A DNA stretch of 64,000 nt from Paenibacillus dendritiformis (GTDB lineage Bacteria; Bacillota; Bacilli; Paenibacillales; Paenibacillaceae): the NCBI RefSeq assembly GCF_945605565.1, contig NZ_OX216966.1:2782001-2846000 (forward strand), read 5' to 3'. The notes under the pieces were generated by a model, which was given only the letters and a program-made list of their open reading frames with translations, did not search any database and had not been told where the DNA came from. The stretch's first letter is position 1; each line of letters begins with the position of its first letter. The translations under genes and the position numbers were made by a program. Shown here piece after piece: positions 27,940 through 37,055 of the stretch.

Positions 27940-28485
27940 TTAACGCGCCTGCTGGGAGCGGGCTCCGTTCGTCGGGCTCGGTTCCGGCGCATTCGACTCG
28001 ATCTGCTTGACGTCATTCGGAATTTGCGGAACGATGCGCCCCACGATATCGGCGAGCTCATTCGCGAAGCCGGATATCGGCCGGCCCTGCCGAATATCGG
28101 CGGTCATCTCGCGCAGTCTTGCATTAATGTCCATGTCGGCCGTCACGAGCGCGTTGGCTCCATACTTATCCTTGCTCAAGGCCTCGGCTACGGAATATTT
28201 AACGGTTCCGACCCGGGAGCGTTCCATCCCGGAATCGACATCAATGCCGACGATCGCCGTATTTCCGAAGACGACGCAATTCGCGTTTTTGACGCCGGGA
28301 ACTTTACGGGCCAGATTGGCCAGATGTTGGCTTACCGCCCCCGCGTCTTGAATGTTGCCCTTGCCGTCCTGGATCGGCTGAGCCTGACCTCCCGCGTAAC
28401 CTCCCGGTGTCGCTTGCCTGTTCGCATTGCCGCATCCGGCGAGCATCCCTACGATCACGATAGCAACCAGCAATCTATGCATCAC
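27940..28485 (-). CDS. ylaJ: YhcN/YlaJ family sporulation lipoprotein
   Basis: Spore-associated lipoprotein family. The N-terminus carries a lipobox (LLVAIVIVGMLAGC), with Cys near residue 18. The YhcN/YlaJ core follows (VPGVKNANCVVFGNTAIVGIDVD ... SKDKYGANALVTADMDI as general landmarks). It has 181 residues from GTG at 28485; the adjacent ATG at 28482 is an equal alternative. It lies on the minus strand between the LCP gene and phoH, matching the ylaJ-ylaK neighbourhood. Confidence 0.88.
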   Translation of the reverse strand: MMHRLLVAIVIVGMLAGCGNANRQATPGGYAGGQAQPIQDGKGNIQDAGAVSQHLANLARKVPGVKNANCVVFGNTAIVGIDVDSGMERSRVGTVKYSVAEALSKDKYGANALVTADMDINARLREMTADIRQGRPISGFANELADIVGRIVPQIPNDVKQIESNAPEPSPTNGARSQQAR

Positions 28486-28630
28486 GTATCAACCTTTCCT
28501 TTTGTTTGACAATAAAAATGAGACTTCCGATTGAGTATAGTGTGAACGGCCGCGGCATTTTTTATGTAATGTAAAATGAATCGCCACACCCTCCCTCTTG
28601 GAACGGTCTGTTCGGCGAAAGGAGAATCCA

Positions 28631-29959
28631 ATGAGCAAAATATTTGTATTGGATACGAACGTGCTGCTGCATGATCCGAATGCGCTGTTTGCTTTTCAAG
28701 ATAATGAAGTGATCATTCCTGCCGTTGTGCTCGAAGAAATGGATTCGAAAAAACGCAATGCCGATGAGCTCGGACGCAATGCGCGATCGGTATCCCGGCT
28801 GCTGGACGGCTTGCGGGAACACGGTCATCTGCATCATGGCGTCCGTCTCCCCAACGGAGGCACGCTAAAGGTGGAATTGAATCACCGCAGCTTCGTCAAG
28901 GTACAGGAGATGTTCGGAGAGGTATCGAACGACAACCGCATACTGGCTGTCGCCTTGAATTACCATTTGGAGCAAAAGCAAGCGGAGCATCCGGCGGAAG
29001 TCATCCTGGTGAGCAAGGATGTGCTTGTCCGGATTAAGGCCGACGTGCTTGGATTGCATGCGGAGGACTATTTGTCCGACCGGACGGTTCAATCGGGTGA
29101 TGAATTGTACAGCGGCCTGTTCTCCGTTCATGTTCACCCCAGCATCATCGATGAATTCTACTCCTGCCGGATGCTCCAGCTGAAGCAGCTCGGGCTGCGG
29201 CTGCATCCGCATCAATTCGTCATTTTGAAGGACGAGATCGGCACGAGCAAATCCGCCTTGCTCAAGGTAAATGCCGAGGGCACCAAGCTGGAGCCGCTCT
29301 ATTTGAGCAATGATCCGGTATGGGGGATTACGGCGCGCAACGCCCAGCAGCGGATGGCGCTCGAACTGCTGCTCAACGACGACATTCCACTGGTGACGCT
29401 GACAGGGAAAGCCGGCACGGGCAAGACGCTCCTGGCGTTGGCCGCCGGGCTGATGAAGGTGGAAGATGAGCGGAAGTACAAGAAGCTGTTGATTGCGCGG
29501 CCGGTCGTGCCCATGGGCAAGGATATCGGATATTTGCCCGGGGAGAAGGAGGAGAAGCTGCGGCCGTGGATGCAGCCGATTTACGATAATCTGGAGTTCC
29601 TGTTCGATACGAAAAAATCCGGGGATATCGACAAAATCCTGGTCGGCATGAACAACATTCAGGTGGAGGCGCTGACGTACATTCGAGGCCGCTCCATTCC
29701 GGGGCAGTTCATCATTATTGACGAAGCGCAAAATTTATCCAAGCATGAGGTCAAGACGATTGTCTCCCGGGTCGGAGAGGGCAGCAAAATCATCCTGATG
29801 GGGGATCCGGCGCAAATTGACCATCCGTATCTCGATTCGGCGAGCAACGGCCTGACCCATCTGGTGGAACGGTTCAAAACCGAGGGGATCAGCGGCCATG
29901 TGACGCTTGAGAAGGGGGAGCGGTCGCGCCTTGCCCAGATTGCGGCAGACTTGCTGTAG
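28631..29959 (+). CDS. ylaK: PhoH family protein with PIN domain (YlaK)
   Basis: Two-domain protein: an N-terminal PIN ribonuclease-like domain (IFVLDTNVLLHDP at residues 4-16, with further acidic residues) and a C-terminal PhoH ATPase with Walker A GKAGTGKTLLAL near 262 and Walker B FIIIDEAQN near 359. PhoH2-type proteins act as RNA helicase/RNase. Start at 28631 with AAAGGAG upstream; 442 residues, the same as B. subtilis YlaK. Confidence 0.93.
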   Translation: MSKIFVLDTNVLLHDPNALFAFQDNEVIIPAVVLEEMDSKKRNADELGRNARSVSRLLDGLREHGHLHHGVRLPNGGTLKVELNHRSFVKVQEMFGEVSNDNRILAVALNYHLEQKQAEHPAEVILVSKDVLVRIKADVLGLHAEDYLSDRTVQSGDELYSGLFSVHVHPSIIDEFYSCRMLQLKQLGLRLHPHQFVILKDEIGTSKSALLKVNAEGTKLEPLYLSNDPVWGITARNAQQRMALELLLNDDIPLVTLTGKAGTGKTLLALAAGLMKVEDERKYKKLLIARPVVPMGKDIGYLPGEKEEKLRPWMQPIYDNLEFLFDTKKSGDIDKILVGMNNIQVEALTYIRGRSIPGQFIIIDEAQNLSKHEVKTIVSRVGEGSKIILMGDPAQIDHPYLDSASNGLTHLVERFKTEGISGHVTLEKGERSRLAQIAADLL

Positions 29960-30004
29960 AATTGTACGTCAGATGCAGCCGGGCGTCACAGGTGGAGGAG
30001 GAAC

Positions 30005-30043
30005 GGCTCGGGGCGAAATAGTGCTCCGGGCTTATTATTTTGC
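30005..30043 (+). terminator. Probable terminator after ylaK
   Basis: GGCTCGGGGC (30005-30014) can pair with GCTCCGGGCT (30023-30032) with three G-U pairs, followed by TATTATTTT. Confidence 0.55.
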
Positions 30044-30063
30044 CATAATCGGATTCCGGGGTA

Positions 30064-30092
30064 AGGACAAGGTAGGCCAACGGTGCTACAAT
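30064..30092 (+). promoter_or_regulatory. Probable promoter of the binding-protein-like gene
   Basis: TACAAT (30087-30092) with AGGACA 17 bp upstream. The -10 box is good; the -35 box is weak. Confidence 0.4.
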
Positions 30093-30134
30093 AGATATCA
30101 GGAGAAGTGAGGAACGGACGGAAGGGAGAGGGCA

Positions 30135-31541
30135 ATGCCGCAATTCAAAAAAACGCTGGTCACGATCATGATGGTCTTCGTATCGCTGCTCTTGTTGTTC
30201 CAGTTCAGCGGCAGCGTCCCGCAGCAGGCGGAGCAGGATGCCTCTCCGGAGACCGACGTGAAGCCGTCGCAGGACAACGCGGGCCCCAAGCCATTGAAGC
30301 AATTGAAGGTGGCGGTGCAGCTCCCGTCGATGTCCTTCATCCAGCTTCGGCGCTTGAACCAGATGTTCATGGACGAGACCGGCATCTACGTCGAGTTGAT
30401 TAACAGCTCCGTGCAGGAGGTAGAGGAAGAGTGGCCGAAGGCGATGCAGATGGAGCAGGGCGCTGATATTTTGCTGCTCGACAGTGAATCAGTGATCCCG
30501 TATGCGCGAAGAGGCTGGCTTCTGCCGCTCGATCCATCGATGAACGGAGGAGATTCGGTGCCGGCCTGGTTAAGCGACCGGGTGCGGTGGAACGGCTATG
30601 CCTGGGGCATGCCGGTTCAATTGGATCCTTATGTGCTCGTGTGGAACAAAAATAGAGTGAAATCTGCGAGCGGTGCATCCGCTCTGCCCAGCGATTGGAG
30701 CGGGTGGAAGCGGCTGTTCGACGAGAATGCGCCGGCAGTGGACGAGGAGCCGCCGGAAGCGCCGGACGGTCTGCCTTCGTCCGGTATCATTCCACCGCCG
30801 GCTATCTCTCCGGCAGCCGGCGAACGGCTTCCGTACCAATGGTTCGCGTGGCATGCGGAGGATCATCGGGCCTTGCTGTCGCTATTGTGGAGGCTCGGAT
30901 TGCTTCATCCCGAATTTGTGCCGGCACAGGGAGGCCCGGAATGGGCCGGAAGGCAGACGGACAGCACAGAGGCCTCGGAGGTCCGGTGGAAGCAGACGCT
31001 GCCGGAGCTGGAGCCGTACTTGGCACATTTTCAACCTTGGAGCCCGGAATCCAGCCACATGGATACATGGGAGAAGCTGAAGGCGGGAGTGATCGCCTTC
31101 GCGATCGTCCCCTACTCGGAAGCGGCGCTGGAAGCGAGCGCCCCGCTGGCCGTCGAGCCGGCCGGAGAAGCTGCTCCGCCGGCGGGACAATGGGTGACGA
31201 GCCGCAGCTATGTCCTCGCGTCGCATACGGAAGCGGAGCAAGAAGCGAGACACTGGATCGCCTATATGACCCAATGGTCTGTCCAGCAGGAATGGTTCGA
31301 GACGCTGTCCGTCCTTCCTGTTCATGAGCAGGCGTATCTCTCCCAGAGCAGCGAGCGGCTGCTGCCGGAGCCATTTCGGCCGAAGCAGGAACGGAAGCGG
31401 CATGTATACAAGGAGGCGGAAGGGCTGGAGCAATGGTCCGGCGCCGCCAGCCGCTGGATGGCCGGACAGCTCGCCACGAAGCAGCTGCAGCTGGAATGGA
31501 ATCAGCATATGAACGCAGAGAAAACCATCAACAGGGATTGA
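30135..31541 (+). CDS. Extracellular solute-binding-protein-like protein (orphan)
   Basis: A 468-residue exported protein with one N-terminal hydrophobic segment (about 9-26) and no lipobox cysteine. The body resembles family 1 ABC solute-binding proteins: MFMDETGIYVELINSS, ADILLLDSES, GYAWGMPVQLDPYVLVWNK and late TEAEQEARHWIAYMTQW. It is long and Pro/Glu-rich in the middle (about 195-240). No permease or ATPase genes are adjacent, so a transport role is not supported by context. It could be a membrane-anchored sensor-type relative. Confidence 0.75.
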   Translation: MPQFKKTLVTIMMVFVSLLLLFQFSGSVPQQAEQDASPETDVKPSQDNAGPKPLKQLKVAVQLPSMSFIQLRRLNQMFMDETGIYVELINSSVQEVEEEWPKAMQMEQGADILLLDSESVIPYARRGWLLPLDPSMNGGDSVPAWLSDRVRWNGYAWGMPVQLDPYVLVWNKNRVKSASGASALPSDWSGWKRLFDENAPAVDEEPPEAPDGLPSSGIIPPPAISPAAGERLPYQWFAWHAEDHRALLSLLWRLGLLHPEFVPAQGGPEWAGRQTDSTEASEVRWKQTLPELEPYLAHFQPWSPESSHMDTWEKLKAGVIAFAIVPYSEAALEASAPLAVEPAGEAAPPAGQWVTSRSYVLASHTEAEQEARHWIAYMTQWSVQQEWFETLSVLPVHEQAYLSQSSERLLPEPFRPKQERKRHVYKEAEGLEQWSGAASRWMAGQLATKQLQLEWNQHMNAEKTINRD

Positions 31542-31566
31542 ATGCCGCTGTTGATGGTTGTTTGTG
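31523..31566. terminator. Terminator between two converging genes
   Basis: AACCATCAACAG (31523-31534) pairs with CTGTTGATGGTT (31548-31559), a perfect 12-bp stem. The stop codon of the plus-strand gene (31539-31541) is in the loop. GTTTGTGTT follows. Confidence 0.75.
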
Positions 31567-31570
31567 TTGC

Positions 31571-32683
31571 CTACCATTTCATAGACAGATGCACCGTAAT
31601 CTGGTTGTCTTCCACGCTGACATCGGTTGCTTCAATGAACGATACCAGCCGCTGTGGATAGAAGCCGAGATCGAATTCCTCTTCCAATTGCGAACGGGTC
31701 GTGTCCGGCAGTTCCAGGCCATTGAACATCAGGCGGTCGACATGGAACAGCATCATATTTTCCGGCTCGCTCTCCAGCGTGTAATGGCCTTGAACGAATA
31801 CGTTCAGTCCGGCGCTCTCTCCTTCGGCAGACACCGAACCTTCCTGGAAGCGGAAGGAGAACTCCTCGAAAATCGGATCCTGCTCGCGCAGAAATTGATT
31901 CAGTTCTTCTTCTTGGATCGTAATGGTATACTTAGTACCATCGATTTGCAGATTGCCACTCTTCTTCACGAATTCCGGCAGCTTCTGCATCGCATCGGCC
32001 AGGGCGCGGAAATGTCGGCGCACCTCATACATGCCGATGTTCTGCCAATAGGAGGTGAACTCCTGGATAAGCCGGCTCATCGCTTCCGGATCGCTGCTGT
32101 TCGCCAGATTGGAATCGAGCTCCCGCTGCAGGGCGTTCACTCTGTCGCGCTGCCGGATAAGCTGTTCCTTGACCTGCGACAATTCCCGTTCCGTGCGGGC
32201 TAACGTATCGCGAAGCCGATTCAGATTTTTCAACTGCTCGGAATACGTCTCCAATATTTCTTGATCGGTCTTGAACAGGAACTGATAATAGTCGAACAAC
32301 AGCCAGATGGAGTGTTCGTCCCGGGCGGAGAGCAGGGCCTGAAGCAGCATGTCGCGCTCTCCCATATAATAGGCGCGGAGCACGCGGCCCGCCTGCTCCC
32401 GCTTCTGATCGAAGGCGGCCGCCTGCTTGCGGAGGGCGTCTTCCGTCTGGCGCCGTTCCCCGGCAGCGGTCGACTCCTTCGCGGCGATTCGCTCGATCTC
32501 TTTGTTAAGCTCGGTAACCGACAAGCTCTGCTGGAGCAGCTTGCGCTCCGCTTCGGTCGGCTCCTTGCTCCAGCCTGTATGAACCGTCGGTTCCGCACGA
32601 GTGGCACCGGGCACCGCAATGGAGATGAGAAGTATAAATGCGAGTCCCAACAGCGCATAGCGCGCACGCTGTGCCAGTGACAT
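31571..32683 (-). CDS. Secreted coiled-coil protein of unknown function
   Basis: A 370-residue protein with a signal peptide (hydrophobic 9-26, ending GATRAEP) and then a long coiled coil (about 40-215: ERKLLQQ, KEIERIAAKE, RDTLARTERELSQVKEQL) that recalls the N-terminal part of PcsB/CwlO-type hydrolases. The C-terminal half is a beta-rich globular region and has no NlpC/P60, CHAP or M23 catalytic motif. It may scaffold cell-wall enzymes; this is inference. It is divergent from midA. Confidence 0.75.
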   Translation of the reverse strand: MSLAQRARYALLGLAFILLISIAVPGATRAEPTVHTGWSKEPTEAERKLLQQSLSVTELNKEIERIAAKESTAAGERRQTEDALRKQAAAFDQKREQAGRVLRAYYMGERDMLLQALLSARDEHSIWLLFDYYQFLFKTDQEILETYSEQLKNLNRLRDTLARTERELSQVKEQLIRQRDRVNALQRELDSNLANSSDPEAMSRLIQEFTSYWQNIGMYEVRRHFRALADAMQKLPEFVKKSGNLQIDGTKYTITIQEEELNQFLREQDPIFEEFSFRFQEGSVSAEGESAGLNVFVQGHYTLESEPENMMLFHVDRLMFNGLELPDTTRSQLEEEFDLGFYPQRLVSFIEATDVSVEDNQITVHLSMKW

Positions 32684-32908
32684 CGGGTTCCCCCCTTACA
32701 AACGGTATGCACAACTCATCGTATGTCTCGTCCAGACGGGATATGACCTCTTTCCCGGCTCCGTATGCGGGGCGGCGGACAAGGAGGACGGGCACACGGC
32801 CGGTCCGCGCTGCATGACCCGGCATCGGGCCGCCAGCAGGGACCGGCAGGGCGGCCAGCCCCGGACGAGCATGGTCTATTTTTCTCACGCATAGAAAGGA
32901 TGGTTGCC

Positions 32909-34027
32909 ATGTCTCATTATCCTTCTAATTCCATTCTCATTCAACATCTAATTCACCGCATCCGCCATTCCGCCAAGGCAGCGATTCCCTTTTCGGCCTT
33001 CATGGAGAGCTGCCTGTACGATCCGGAAGGCGGCTATTACATGTCGGATCGCCCCAAAATCGGCAAGGAGGGCGATTTCTATACGAGCTCGAACGTGGGC
33101 AGCGCGATGGGGGAGATGATCGCGGTCTATATTCAGCGCCTCGCCGCGGAGAAGGGCTGGGCGCCGGACACGTTCACGATCGTCGAGTGGGGAGCGGGCA
33201 ATGGCCGCCTTGCCGGACACATCAACGAGCGCATGCGCCGTGATCGCTGCAGCGGCTACCGGTACGCCATCGTGGAAGCGAGCCCTTATCATGCGCAGCT
33301 GGCCAAGGAGCGGCTGGGCGGAGAAGACTGCCCCGTATCCTGGTGGACGGAGGCCGATTATCGGCGCGAGGCGGGCGCGGGCCGGCTCTTCGTCCTCGCC
33401 AACGAACTGCTGGATGCGTTCCCGGTCGAGCGCATCCGCGCATCGGACGGGCAGATCGAGCAATGCTTCGTTGCCTGGGAGGAGGCGGAGCAGAGCTTCC
33501 GTCCCGTCTGGCTTCCGGCAGAACCGGAAGTGCTCCGCTGGCTCAAGCGCTATCGGATCGAGCTGCCGGAAGGCCGCATCTGCGACGCCGGCATCGCCAT
33601 GAGCGGCTGGCTCGGCACGATGCTGCGGCATGCATCCGACGCGGAGTTCATCTTCATCGATTACGGCGATGTAACGGAAGAATTGACGGCGGAGCATCGC
33701 GTCGAGGGGACGCTGATGTGCTATCACCGGCATCGCGCCCATGACAACCCGTGGATACATATCGGCGAGCAGGATATGACGGCCATGGTCGATTTCAGCG
33801 TCTGCCAGCAGGCCGCTCTCGAAGCAGGGGCTCTGATCCGGAATTATATGACGCAGCAAGCCTTCCTGCTGGAGCAAGGTCTGCTGCAGGAGCTGGTCGA
33901 CCATGCGCAGCCCGATCCGTTCAGTCCGGAAGCGCGCCGCAACCGGGCGATCCGGCAGCTGCTCCTGAGCGATCGGTTGAGCGAACGGTTCCGCGTGCTG
34001 CTGCTCGCGCGGCACGCTTCCGCATAG
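32909..34027 (+). CDS. MidA/NDUFAF7 family SAM-dependent methyltransferase (DUF185)
   Basis: Class I methyltransferase family whose mitochondrial member methylates an arginine in respiratory complex I. Landmarks are SFMESCLYDPEGGYYM-like sequence near 25-38, DFYTSSNVG, the SAM site VEWGAGNGRLAGH near 95, and ANELLDAFPVERI. The start at 32909 is chosen because AGAAAGGATG lies 9 bases upstream; 372 residues. The bacterial substrate is unknown. It starts about 225 bp from the divergent coiled-coil gene. Confidence 0.87.
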   Translation: MSHYPSNSILIQHLIHRIRHSAKAAIPFSAFMESCLYDPEGGYYMSDRPKIGKEGDFYTSSNVGSAMGEMIAVYIQRLAAEKGWAPDTFTIVEWGAGNGRLAGHINERMRRDRCSGYRYAIVEASPYHAQLAKERLGGEDCPVSWWTEADYRREAGAGRLFVLANELLDAFPVERIRASDGQIEQCFVAWEEAEQSFRPVWLPAEPEVLRWLKRYRIELPEGRICDAGIAMSGWLGTMLRHASDAEFIFIDYGDVTEELTAEHRVEGTLMCYHRHRAHDNPWIHIGEQDMTAMVDFSVCQQAALEAGALIRNYMTQQAFLLEQGLLQELVDHAQPDPFSPEARRNRAIRQLLLSDRLSERFRVLLLARHASA

Positions 34028-34073
34028 CTGCCGGCGCGGGCAGATGGCAGCGGGAGCTGCTTGAAAATAAAGA

Positions 34074-34101
34074 ACGGCCGAAGCCCGGAGGCTTCGGCCG
34101 T
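34074..34101 (-). terminator. Terminator of the DUF2626 gene (minus strand)
   Basis: ACGGCCGAAGCC and GGCTTCGGCCGT form a perfect 12-bp stem with a CGGA loop. On the minus strand it is followed by TCTTTATTTT, so it ends the minus-strand unit and faces midA on the other side. Confidence 0.8.
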
Positions 34102-34157
34102 AACTGTTATGTGCTGCTCATCAGCATATCCTGCATCGTCACCTCGGCGTATCCGCC

Positions 34158-34394
34158 TTAGAACGGCTTGCCCATTACGAATACGGTCCAGTAAGAGAAG
34201 CCGGTGAAGCATACAAGCATGTACCCCCAGAACAGAAGTATATATGTACGCTCGGACAATTTCAGATATCCCAACAACACAAAGAAGGCGGTCTGCATGA
34301 AGAAGAGCAGAGCCATCTCGATCATGTCTCCAGCAAACGCCATTAGACCGATGACTAATGTCCAGAAGCCGAGTACGCGATACATTCGTGCCAC
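34158..34394 (-). CDS. yqgY: DUF2626 family membrane protein (YqgY-like)
   Basis: A 78-residue protein with three hydrophobic segments. MYRVLGFWTLVIGLMAF and FVLLGYLKLSERTYI match the DUF2626/YqgY family, which is present in most Bacilli and of unknown function. On the minus strand GAGAGGAGGA precedes the start codon. It has its own promoter and terminator. Confidence 0.87.
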   Translation of the reverse strand: MARMYRVLGFWTLVIGLMAFAGDMIEMALLFFMQTAFFVLLGYLKLSERTYILLFWGYMLVCFTGFSYWTVFVMGKPF

Positions 34395-34733
34395 GATTCA
34401 TCCTCCTCTCGTTACGATCGGTCCCACTTTTCTAATGATATTATAGCGTTCGCAATTGGTTATGTAAACGATTAACCGTGACGAAAAACCAAATAATTTG
34501 TTCAGATCTTCATAAATGTGATATAAAGCATGGACACGCGCACGTATGTTTCCTAGGAAAAATGGATATACATTTTAGTATCCGATAGATTCTATGAAAT
34601 CTAGCATGGGCATAGAGATGGAATAAGCGGTTATTTCAAGCGGCAGTATACTCCGCTCCAATAATCGGATGGCGAACGCGGCGTAGCTGCTTGCGACCGA
34701 TATGAATGATGGAAGTCGTTAGGAGGTTATTTC
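34395..34733. other. AT-rich intergenic region with tandem dyads
   Basis: This 339-bp gene-free stretch holds the minus-strand promoter above and three consecutive dyads: TTTCCTAGGAAA (34549-34560), GGATATAC/GTATCC (34564-34583) and TAGATT/AATCTA (34586-34603). It is clearly more AT-rich than the genes around it. A TATACT at 34647-34652 may be the -10 box for rsfA, but no -35 box in register was found. Confidence 0.6.
34440..34468 (-). promoter_or_regulatory. Sigma-A promoter of the DUF2626 gene
   Basis: On the minus strand: TTTACA (34468-34463), 17-bp spacer, TATAAT (34445-34440). The start codon is about 45 bp downstream. Confidence 0.8.
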
Positions 34734-35378
34734 ATGACAGCAATAAGGCAAGATGCATGGACCGCAGATGATGATTTGATTTTAGCGGAAGTTACACTTC
34801 GGCACATCCGGGAAGGAAGTACCCAGTTGGCCGCTTTTGAGGAAGTGGGAGAAAAGATTGGACGCACGTCCGCAGCATGCGGATTCCGTTGGAACAGCTG
34901 CGTCCGCAAAAAGTACGAGGCGGCGATACAGCTGGCCAAGGCGCAGCGGCAGAAGCGCAATTATTTGAAAAAGCAGCCGCTGGGCGCTCAAGTCGCTTCT
35001 CTTACGCTGCAAGAGGGAGAAGACACCGATTTGAAAGGCGAGATGTTGTCGGAAGAATCGTTGTCGATGGACATGGTTATCCGTTATTTGCGCCAGATGC
35101 GCAACAACGTGCAGGAAATGACTCGCCAAATCAAGCATATGGAAAAAGAACTGCATGAAAAGGAAGAATACTGTGTTCGTCTGCAGCGGGAAAATGAGGA
35201 GCTCTCTAAGCAAGTCAACGTGGTAGAGACCGACTATCGTACGGTGAACGATGATTATAAAGCGCTCATTCAAATTATGGACCGTGCCCGCCGATTGGCT
35301 ATCTTGAGCGAGGAAGACGATGATGTGAAGACGCGGTTCCGTATGGACGCCAACGGCAATTTGGAGCGAATCGAATAG
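34734..35378 (+). CDS. ylbO: RsfA/YlbO family transcriptional regulator
   Basis: A 214-residue DNA-binding protein. The N-terminal Myb/SANT-like domain (about 8-65: [31 protein letters not shown]) is typical of RsfA, a prespore regulator under sigma F in B. subtilis, and its paralogue YlbO. A long coiled coil (about 115-185) follows. AGGAGG precedes the ATG. YlbO is preferred because panE and bshC lie next to it, as in the ylbO-ylbQ-yllA order. Confidence 0.85.
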   Translation: MTAIRQDAWTADDDLILAEVTLRHIREGSTQLAAFEEVGEKIGRTSAACGFRWNSCVRKKYEAAIQLAKAQRQKRNYLKKQPLGAQVASLTLQEGEDTDLKGEMLSEESLSMDMVIRYLRQMRNNVQEMTRQIKHMEKELHEKEEYCVRLQRENEELSKQVNVVETDYRTVNDDYKALIQIMDRARRLAILSEEDDDVKTRFRMDANGNLERIE

Positions 35379-35421
35379 GCGCCGGCTTCCGTCCCCGGCA
35401 CATGCAGGACGGCGCAAGGAA

Positions 35422-35462
35422 AGCACCTGGCGAGAGAATTCTCTCACTTGGCGCTTTTTTTG
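35422..35462 (+). terminator. Intrinsic terminator after ylbO
   Basis: Stem of AGC.CC..G.GAGAG with CTCTC...GG.GCT around AATT, followed by TTTTTTT (35455-35461). Confidence 0.8.
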
Positions 35463-35571
35463 TGTTTTTGCTGATTCTTTGATATAACAAGGACACTGAT
35501 AGTGCGTGTTCAATTATTCATATATAACGAGAACGAGCCGATAGAAGATCGGAAGAAGGAGAGAGACGAAC

Positions 35572-36546
35572 ATGATTGTCGATATTATCGGAGGAGGCGC
35601 GCTCGGCCTCCTGTTCGCGGGGCGGCTGCTGGCCGGCGGCGAGGCCGGAGTCCGGCTGTGGACGAGAACGGAGGAGCAGGCGGAGAAGATTCGCACCGAA
35701 GGCTTCGAGGCAGTGGAGCTGTCAGGGCAGCGCTCCCATTATGAAGGGGTAGATGCGTTCCCGCTTTCGCTGGCGCCGGCCCGGCTGCGCCGTCATGGCT
35801 TGGAAGCCGGCATGATATGGCTGTTCGTCAAGCAGACGCATATCGGACCCGAGCTGCTCAGCGTGCTGGCGGAGATGCCGCGGCAGCCCGGCGCGACCCT
35901 CGTCTGCTTCCAGAACGGGGTCGGCCATGCCGAAGCGTTGGCGGGGGTATGGCCTTCTCCGTCGCTCGCGGTCGCTGTTACGACGGAGGCGGCAGCCAGA
36001 GAGGGAATGAACCGGATTCGTCATACCGGATCCGGAGCAACCTGGATCGGTCCGGCCGCCGCAGAGGAGGACGCCCGGTCTCATGCCTTGAATTTTTCAT
36101 GCATTTCTGCGAAGAACTTGTTGGAAAAGGCAGGAATTGAGGCGTTTGTGTCGAACAACATCGAAGACATGGTCTATCAAAAGCTGCTCGTCAACGCCGT
36201 CATCAATCCGTTGACCGCGCTGCTGCGCGTCAAGAACGGAGAACTGCTGGACGGGGCGGAACGGATGGAGCTTATGCGGGATTTGTTGGCTGAAGCGGCC
36301 GGGGTCTATCATGCCGCCGGCATCCCGGTGAATGAAGAGGAAGCTTGGAAGCGGATTATGGACGTGTGCCGCCTGACGGCCGGCAACACCTCTTCCATGC
36401 TGCAAGATATATTGGCCGGCCGCCCGACGGAATGCGAGGCCATTACGGGCGCGATTATCCGGCTCGGCGCGCGCTATGGGGCCGGCACCCCGCTGCATCA
36501 GACGATATACCGCCTGATCCGGGCTGGCGAGCCAAGACACCGCTAG
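35572..36546 (+). CDS. panE: 2-dehydropantoate 2-reductase (KPR family)
   Basis: NADPH-dependent reductase for pantoate in coenzyme A synthesis. The N-terminal dinucleotide site is IIGGGALGLLFAGRL (5-19); the catalytic lysine region is in MVYQKLLVNAVINPLTALL near 201-219; the C-terminal helical domain has NTSSMLQDILAGRPTE. It is 324 residues, the normal size. AGGAGAGAG precedes the ATG. The position between ylbO and bshC matches B. subtilis ylbQ. Confidence 0.9.
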   Translation: MIVDIIGGGALGLLFAGRLLAGGEAGVRLWTRTEEQAEKIRTEGFEAVELSGQRSHYEGVDAFPLSLAPARLRRHGLEAGMIWLFVKQTHIGPELLSVLAEMPRQPGATLVCFQNGVGHAEALAGVWPSPSLAVAVTTEAAAREGMNRIRHTGSGATWIGPAAAEEDARSHALNFSCISAKNLLEKAGIEAFVSNNIEDMVYQKLLVNAVINPLTALLRVKNGELLDGAERMELMRDLLAEAAGVYHAAGIPVNEEEAWKRIMDVCRLTAGNTSSMLQDILAGRPTECEAITGAIIRLGARYGAGTPLHQTIYRLIRAGEPRHR

Positions 36547-36586
36547 CATCTACTTCTTCTGTCCAAAGGAGTGAGTCACACCGCCC

Positions 36587-36961
36587 ATGTATACCATTTT
36601 CGTATTTTTATCGGCATTGCCGTTTTTTCCGTTCATCATCGTATGGTTTGCCGGTTCCTACTGGGTCAAGCCCAAGAAAAAAGCGTTCATGCTGGCCATG
36701 GACGTGACGACATTCTTCCTTATCGCATCGGTTGGGGGCCTCTATAATACGATAACAGGCTCCTCCGCCGGATTCTATTGGATCTGTCTTATGCTGCTCC
36801 TTGCCATCGGCTTGCTTGGCGGCCTCCAGCACCGCAAATACGGGAAAATTCACGTTCAGCGGCTGGCGAGGACGATCTGGAGATTGGCATTCTTCATTCT
36901 CAGCATCCTGTATATTATCCTGCTGCTCATCGGCATTATCGCCTATGTTGCGAGCGTGTAG
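36587..36961 (+). CDS. DUF3397 family membrane protein
   Basis: A 124-residue protein with four hydrophobic helices and a conserved WxxKPKKKAFMLAMDVTTFF-like segment (WVKPKKKAFMLAMDV near 25-40). DUF3397 genes often lie beside bshC in Bacilli. Function unknown. CAAAGGAGTGAG precedes the start. Confidence 0.82.
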   Translation: MYTIFVFLSALPFFPFIIVWFAGSYWVKPKKKAFMLAMDVTTFFLIASVGGLYNTITGSSAGFYWICLMLLLAIGLLGGLQHRKYGKIHVQRLARTIWRLAFFILSILYIILLLIGIIAYVASV

Positions 36962-36996
36962 CCCCCACGGGGCGCGCGTGCGCGAACAGCGCCTCT

Positions 36997-37026
36997 TTGA
37001 CGTACCTAAGCCGCATTGTGTACAAT
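36997..37026 (+). promoter_or_regulatory. Sigma-A promoter of bshC
   Basis: TTGACG (36997-37002), 18-bp spacer, TACAAT (37021-37026). bshC starts 30 bp after the -10 box. Confidence 0.75.
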
Positions 37027-37055
37027 CGAGACGATAGACAGAGGAGGCGGCTTAC

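Noticed and set aside
28507..28542. TTGACA at 28507 and TATAGT at 28537 as a promoter for ylaK
   Set aside because: The spacer is about 24 bp, too long for sigma A, and there is no activator evidence here.
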